From NCBI GenBank assembly GCA_029260655.1, contig JAJDCU010000049.1, positions 29,980-93,979 on the forward strand: DNA of 64,000 nt, written 5' to 3'. Position 1 is the first letter of the stretch. Each line of letters begins with the position of its first letter. The notes under the pieces were generated by a model. That model did not search any database and had not been told where the DNA came from. It saw nothing but the letters and a program-made list of their open reading frames with translations. Below, in pieces: positions 60,501 to 64,000 of the stretch. This DNA is from Phycisphaeraceae bacterium. GTDB taxonomy: Bacteria; Planctomycetota; Phycisphaerae; Phycisphaerales; Phycisphaeraceae. Both the position numbers and the translations under genes were made by a program.

Positions 60501-60893
60501 CTGACCGCGCAGTTGGAGCGTTTCCATGCGATGCTCAACAGCCCGGCGGCGCATGAGGTGCTTGCCCGGCGAGGGGCGACCGAGCTCTGGCGCGAGCGCG
60601 GCTTCGCGGTACACGATGGGCGTGCGATGCTGCGAGGTGTGTTCGACCGGGTGTCGGTGACCCGCGATGAGCGCGGCCGGGTGACCGGCGCCGAGCTGGT
60701 AGATTTCAAGACCGACCGCGTCGAACCTGGCGAAGCGCAGCGGCTGGCCGATCACTACCTGCCGCAGATGCTGGCCTATCGGCGAGCGCTGTTGAAGCTG
60801 CTCAAGCTCAAGCCGGAGGCCGTGAAGATGAAGCTGTGGTTCCTGGGCCCGGGCCGGGTGGTGGACTTGGTGTCGGCAGACAAAGACGCATAG
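57591..60893 (+). CDS. addA: AddA-like UvrD-type helicase/nuclease subunit
   Basis: Main helicase of the AddAB complex, 1100 residues. All superfamily 1 motifs are present: Walker A ASAGSGKT near residue 30, DEFQDTSLTQW, VGDTKQAIYGWRGG, LSTSYRS, MTIHGAKGLEFDTVVL and LYVAMTRARQALHM. The C-terminal nuclease has ELVDFKTDRVEPGEAQRLADHYLPQMLAYRRAL, with the Asp-x-Lys pair. The TTG start overlaps the addB end by eight bases, suggesting translational coupling, and a G-rich site precedes it. A later start would remove residues before the Walker motif. Confidence 0.92.
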   Translation: MPDPTRPALDEDRYAPGWGPINPHLLIRASAGSGKTYQLSTRYLFLLRNGEQPGSILATTFTRKAAGEVLGRVITRLADAAVDTAQRRALSDALMGPPLSQDDCKALLRTLTRSLNRLAISTIDGFFNRIAQSFRHELDLPPDPRLVDEKHPAAEQLRLDAIEAMLADDDLPTLVTLLRQLHHDSSARSVTQAIDKAVTDLYETYRQAPDRRVWSRLKAAELLDEDALQQAIQTLADAAGTLPQNKHWQNAYAENLDAALARDWERFIGKGLAKKICDGDEAFQRRAITDDWRSTYQPLVDYAKAAMLQRVAMQTEATFDLLWRFDEHYTALRKRQGVLLFSDLTHKLARELPAMGDGLLEDVYFRLDGKVTHLLLDEFQDTSLTQWAVLEPFAQEVAATADGTRSLLVVGDTKQAIYGWRGGVAELFDHVETSLGLGEDNKQTLSTSYRSAGVVLNAVNDVFGNLSANRALTDEAETAACWQEGFQEHRPVRDLPGYVTLETSTAAPSPPPDANGLSDTASGEDDLEDNDDPSAASLPGAHEAYVARRVQSLYQADPGRSIGVLVSRNATASKLIFEMGRLGLPVSGEGGSRVTDSPAVAAVLSALSMADHPGDLASVFHVLNSPLAEVVELDSIEPASVRRAGLSIRRSLITRGYAQTLADWTRKVAPSCDARGVRRLTQLIELADQFDPAEALRPSRFVALAQALRVAEPSPAPIRVMTIHGAKGLEFDTVVLAELDRKLTDRSAVLIERTGATGPIVGVYRNTSKQVRAMDPRLERTAISQRAVRLMDDLCVLYVAMTRARQALHMIVTPLELTKKGNVKRKGLCYATILRDTLSRGEETLEGEQLLFEDGDPGWASTEGGPVEEEVGGPEPVSAVRHIELVKPTGTARRSWPTVRPSARAGETGGRRPASELLDLDAFDTAAMRYGTLIHAWMQQVGYLDEDPVPDDAMLLGLAERLMSSADRSWLTAQLERFHAMLNSPAAHEVLARRGATELWRERGFAVHDGRAMLRGVFDRVSVTRDERGRVTGAELVDFKTDRVEPGEAQRLADHYLPQMLAYRRALLKLLKLKPEAVKMKLWFLGPGRVVDLVSADKDA

Positions 60894-61033
60894 GCTTCGC
60901 CGCAAACCCGGACGTGATCGGGGCCGTCGATCTCTGAGCGTGATCACCTCGGATCGCACCGCCTCCGATGCACGGCTTGGCGTGCCCAAAGGCCCTTTAG
61001 CTGTGAAAATAGGCGGTTTTTCGCCGAATTACC

Positions 61034-61062
61034 TTGACGTAGCGGGGGTAGGGGCTTTACTG
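61034..61062 (+). promoter_or_regulatory. Candidate promoter of the first dockerin-type gene
   Basis: TTGACG, then 17 bases to TTACTG, in the gap between addA and the secreted protein gene. The -10 match is weak, so this is tentative. Confidence 0.4.
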
Positions 61063-61143
61063 TATGAGTTGCCGTGGGCACATGCCCCGGCCCCCGCAAA
61101 CCAGCGCCGCCGGGCCCGGCGGTTGTGCAATGGGTATCCACTG

Positions 61144-62868
61144 ATGAGACCGCGACGCCGTGTCGTTCATTGTGTCATATGGGCTGTCGCTGTCTTCTGC
61201 TGCGCGCCTGCGCACGCTCAAACCACACCGATCCAGGGCGACCTCAACGAAGACGGATTTGTCGGGGTCATGGACCTGCAGATCATCCTCACGAACTGGG
61301 GACAGCTCGTCACCCCCGGCGACCTGAGCAAGGGCGATATCTTCCCCGACGGGTTCATCGGACTCAGCGACCTGTCGTTTTTGCTGGTGAACTGGGGGAT
61401 GGGCTCGATCCCAACACCCGGCGGCGACGCTTCGCTTGGGATGAACCTCTCGGAGGTCGCCTACTTCAGCCGAGAGTGGGTCTTCGTCGATGGGATGCGG
61501 TCCGCCAAGCCGTGGGTCTCAACAAACCCCAACGGCCAACCTTTCGACACCGGGCAGACTGTGCAGACCGACGCGGATGGCTGGCCGATTCTTCAGGCAG
61601 GTGAAGCGGCCCAGACACTCATGCTGACCGAGAAGGCCGCGTATCCCGCGGGACAATACGTTGTGACGTTCGACGGGACCGGCCAGTTGGCGTTCGAGTT
61701 CGACGCCGAGAACGTCCAACTCGTCTCGCCGGGGCGGATGACCTTCGACGTGGTCAACGCGACCGACACCGGCATCCTGATGCGTATTGTCAGCTCCGAC
61801 CCCAACGACCCGGTGAAAAACATCAAGGTCTGGATGCCGAGTTTCGAAAATGCCGCGTCGTCGTTCCACCCGCTGTTCATGCAGAAACTCCAGCCATTTG
61901 GCGTGATCCGGTTCATGGACTGGCAGCAGACCAACGGCTCGAAGCAGGTGAGCTGGTCGGACCGGACGACCCTCAACACCGCCAGCCAGGACACCAGCAA
62001 GGGGGTGGCCCTGGAGCTGATGATCGAGTTGGTCAACGAACTGGGCGCCGACGCCTGGTTCTGCATGCCGCACAAGGCCGACGATAATTACGTCACCCAG
62101 TTCGCCACGATGGTGCGAGACAACATCCACCCCGGCGCGACGGTCTATATCGAATGGTCCAACGAGATATGGAACGTATCGTTTCCGCAAAGCAAGTGGG
62201 TCACCCAGCAGTCGGGCGCGTCGATCTTCGCGTCGGCGTGGTTCCAGAAATGGGCCGATGAGGCGGCGAACGATTTTGGAATCTGGCTCCAGGCGTTCGC
62301 CGGGCAGGAAAGCCGGATCGTCCGCGTCGCCGCGGCGCAGGCCGCCAACGTTTGGGTCACCCGGAACCTGACCGACAAGCTCGCCGGGCAGTACGACGCG
62401 ATCTCCTGCGCCGCCTATTTCGACCACCGCCACGCGCCATTTAATGCCGGCACCACCCCGCAAGACATCATCGATAACGCGATCAACGAAACCATCCCCA
62501 ACTCCTACTCCCGGTTCTACAAGGACCACGGCGACCTGGCGCAGCAGCGGACCAACGAACTGGGACGATCGATCTCCTTCCTGGCTTACGAAGGCGGCCA
62601 GCATTACACGGCCTTCGGTAACACCTCCCTGCCCTACTTCCAGGCCCTGCTGGATGTGCAGACCTATGAAAACCCCGGCGGCAACGGGATGTACGAGGCC
62701 TACACCGCCAACCTCCAGGCTTTCGACCAGGGCGGCGGCTCGCTGTACATGGCCTACAATTTCGTCGGCTCGCAGAGCAAGTGGGGCTCGTGGGGACACC
62801 TGCAACACCAGAACGATACCGAGGCAAACTCACCGAAGTTTCGGGCGCTACTGGATTTCTCTAATTAA
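61144..62868 (+). CDS. Secreted dockerin-type protein with TIM-barrel-like domain (copy 1)
   Basis: Exported protein of 574 residues. A signal peptide (VVHCVIWAVAVFCCAPAHAQ) precedes a dockerin type I-like pair of EF-hand loops (GDLNEDGFVGVMDLQIILTNWG and GDIFPDGFIGLSDLSFLLVNWG, about residues 30-75). The remaining 480 residues look like a carbohydrate-active TIM barrel: FHPLFMQKLQPFGVIRFMDW, ELMIELVNELGADAWFCMPHKADD, VYIEWSNEIWN and FLAYEGGQHYT. The Glu in EWSNEIWN and EGG could be catalytic. No glycoside hydrolase family is certain. The ATG was chosen as the start of the signal peptide; a longer frame has no family similarity. A paralogue follows. Confidence 0.82.
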   Translation: MRPRRRVVHCVIWAVAVFCCAPAHAQTTPIQGDLNEDGFVGVMDLQIILTNWGQLVTPGDLSKGDIFPDGFIGLSDLSFLLVNWGMGSIPTPGGDASLGMNLSEVAYFSREWVFVDGMRSAKPWVSTNPNGQPFDTGQTVQTDADGWPILQAGEAAQTLMLTEKAAYPAGQYVVTFDGTGQLAFEFDAENVQLVSPGRMTFDVVNATDTGILMRIVSSDPNDPVKNIKVWMPSFENAASSFHPLFMQKLQPFGVIRFMDWQQTNGSKQVSWSDRTTLNTASQDTSKGVALELMIELVNELGADAWFCMPHKADDNYVTQFATMVRDNIHPGATVYIEWSNEIWNVSFPQSKWVTQQSGASIFASAWFQKWADEAANDFGIWLQAFAGQESRIVRVAAAQAANVWVTRNLTDKLAGQYDAISCAAYFDHRHAPFNAGTTPQDIIDNAINETIPNSYSRFYKDHGDLAQQRTNELGRSISFLAYEGGQHYTAFGNTSLPYFQALLDVQTYENPGGNGMYEAYTANLQAFDQGGGSLYMAYNFVGSQSKWGSWGHLQHQNDTEANSPKFRALLDFSN

Positions 62869-62874
62869 TGATAT

Positions 62875-62897
62875 TTCAATCGGTTGATCCGATTGAA
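62875..62897. other. Hairpin after dockerin-type copy 1
   Basis: TTCAATCGG-TTGAT-CCGATTGAA: a 9-bp perfect stem shortly after the stop codon. No T-run follows, so it may be a transcript-stabilising hairpin or a weak terminator. Confidence 0.55.
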
Positions 62898-62948
62898 TCG
62901 CACTTCCGTTTCCCGGGCAGAATGTGTCGGGTAGACTCGCTTTAATCC

Positions 62949-62976
62949 TTGACAAATCTACCCATAGCGGTAACTT
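62949..62976 (+). promoter_or_regulatory. Candidate promoter of the second dockerin-type gene
   Basis: TTGACA, then 16 bases to TAACTT. The preceding bases TTTAATCC are identical to those before the LEPR-XLL promoter candidate at 15954. Confidence 0.48.
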
Positions 62977-63046
62977 CGGGATTCTCGATCATGTGCTGGC
63001 CCAGGCGGTTGCCGCCCGGCGGTGAAACGGGGTTGAGGGTGGAAAA

Positions 63047-64000
63047 ATGGCGAAGGGTCGATATCTCACAGGTGTGTGCCTGGCTGCGGCAGTCTGGGCA
63101 GCGGCTCCCTGCGCAGCGCAACTGGACCAGGTCGGCCCGCTCAGCGGGGATCTCAACGGCGACAGCTTCGTCGGGATTGAGGACCTGTCGATCGTGCTGA
63201 TGAACTGGGGCCAGACCGTCACACCCGGTGACTGGGCCAGGGGCGACCCCTCAGGCGACGGGACGGTCGGGATCGAAGACATCAACATCGTGTTGAGTAA
63301 TTGGAACGTCGGGTACCCCCTGCCCCAGCAACGAAACCTGAACCTGGGCATCAACCTCTCGCAGGTCAACTACTACAACCGCGAATGGGTCTTTGTCGAT
63401 GCGATCAAGCAGTCCAGGCCCTGGGTCTCGACCAACCCCAACGGCCTGCCTTTCGATACCGGCCAGCCCGTCTTAACCGATCCTCAGGGCTGGCCCCTCC
63501 TGGCCGAGGGCGAGGCGGCGCAGACGATGATCTTTAACCAGACCGAAGGCGCTTACCCCGCCGGGCAATACGTCTGTACCTTCGAAGGCTCCGGACAGAT
63601 CATCTTCCAATGGGACGCCAACCCTGTCAGCTCCGAGCCCGGGCGGATCGTCCTGGATGTCACCCCCACCGACACCGGCATCCTGATGCGGATCGCTCAG
63701 TCCGACCCGGCCGACCCTATCCGCAACATCAAGCTGTGGCTGCCGGGGTTCGAGGGGGCGGCGTCACCGTTCCACCCGCTTTTCCTGCAACGGATGTCAC
63801 CGTTCAAGGTCATCCGTTTCATGGACTGGGCAAAGACCAACACGGCGGACGACACAGTCAGTTGGACCACGCGCACCTTGCCGACGCACCACTCGCAGGA
63901 CCGGCCACGCGGCGTCGCTATCGAACACATGATCCAGTTGTGCAATGAGTTGGGAGCCGACCCGTGGTTCTGCGTGCCCCACACCGCCGACGACCTGTAC
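63047..64000 (+). CDS. Secreted dockerin-type protein with TIM-barrel-like domain (copy 2, cut by window end)
   Basis: Partial gene: the frame stays open for 318 codons to the window end. The ATG begins MAKGRYLTGVCLAAAVWAAA, a signal peptide ending in PCAAQ. Two dockerin-type loops follow (GDLNGDSFVGIEDLSIVLMN and GDGTVGIEDINIVLSNWN). Then comes the paralogous domain of copy 1: WVFVDAIKQSRPWVSTNPNG, PFKVIRFMDWAKTN, ELGADPWFCVPHTADD. GGTTGAGGGTGG is near the ATG. Order and motifs match copy 1, so the pair arose by duplication, but they are less similar than the LEPR-XLL pair. Confidence 0.85.
   Translation, partial: MAKGRYLTGVCLAAAVWAAAPCAAQLDQVGPLSGDLNGDSFVGIEDLSIVLMNWGQTVTPGDWARGDPSGDGTVGIEDINIVLSNWNVGYPLPQQRNLNLGINLSQVNYYNREWVFVDAIKQSRPWVSTNPNGLPFDTGQPVLTDPQGWPLLAEGEAAQTMIFNQTEGAYPAGQYVCTFEGSGQIIFQWDANPVSSEPGRIVLDVTPTDTGILMRIAQSDPADPIRNIKLWLPGFEGAASPFHPLFLQRMSPFKVIRFMDWAKTNTADDTVSWTTRTLPTHHSQDRPRGVAIEHMIQLCNELGADPWFCVPHTADDLY

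Noticed and set aside
61210..61400. Cellulosome component
   Set aside because: Dockerin-like loops alone do not show this; no cohesin or scaffoldin is present in the window.
61519..62808. 429-codon open frame opposite the first dockerin-type gene
   Set aside because: Shadow of the plus-strand gene; no ribosome site or known motif.

Overview
The window looks like chromosomal DNA of a GC-rich planctomycete, most likely a relative of the class Phycisphaerae. This is inferred from protein content, not from rRNA. Supporting signs are two tandem secreted proteins carrying the planctomycete LEPR-XLL motif, two PEP-CTERM proteins, secreted proteins with dockerin-type calcium repeats, many small exported proteins of unknown role, and short single-gene transcription units with frequent strand switches. 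No rRNA, tRNA, CRISPR array, integrase, transposase or prophage was seen.

Layout. 0-5.8 kb: end of a prenyltransferase-repeat protein, a zinc-ribbon membrane protein, an RDD membrane protein, cdsA and infC, which appears to start at AUC. 5.9-7.5 kb: a P-loop kinase and an AT-richer FRG-domain gene bracketed by copies of a 13-bp repeat. 7.5-15.8 kb: argC, a YhaM-like exoribonuclease, two exported proteins, an AraC regulator, a Nudix hydrolase, a HAD phosphatase and an amidohydrolase. 16.4-21.5 kb: a tandem duplication of a 2.5-kb LEPR-XLL/FG-GAP gene. 21.6-31.8 kb: tpx, a membrane-anchored hydrolase, cysK, a secreted metallo-beta-lactamase-fold protein paired with a membrane protein, an aldo/keto reductase, a truncated haemoglobin, an unknown gene with a 49-codon partner, and a CNT nucleoside transporter. 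32-35.2 kb: a parvulin, then a five-gene run of lipoproteins, a membrane protein and an exported protein with no recognisable family. 35.3-45.1 kb: a SpoIIE-type phosphatase, a HIT protein, a PEP-CTERM protein, ogt, a TPR protein, thiC under a TPP riboswitch, a DinB-like protein, an esterase, recX and moaC. 45.3-50.3 kb: a self-regulating padR unit, a PEGA lipoprotein and a PEP-CTERM haloperoxidase-like protein. 50.5-60.9 kb: a DUF971 protein, the DUF47/Pit phosphate uptake pair, sixA, a TPR-YggX fusion and an addAB recombination nuclease operon. 61-64 kb: two paralogous secreted dockerin-type proteins, the second cut by the window end.

The intergenic DNA is as notable as the genes. At least two REP-like hairpin families recur. 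One has stems that differ between copies but stay self-complementary, next to a fixed CGCTAAAC tail. Four longer, often nested palindromes lie beside genes. Clear regulatory elements are the TPP riboswitch, a 17-bp operator over the padR promoter, an intrinsic terminator after the haloperoxidase gene, and three TTGAC-type promoter candidates before secreted-protein genes.

The likeliest undescribed biology is the exported five-gene cluster at 32.65-35.25 kb, the metallo-beta-lactamase/membrane pair at 24.27-26.84 kb and the covarying REP family. No function can be assigned to these from sequence alone.
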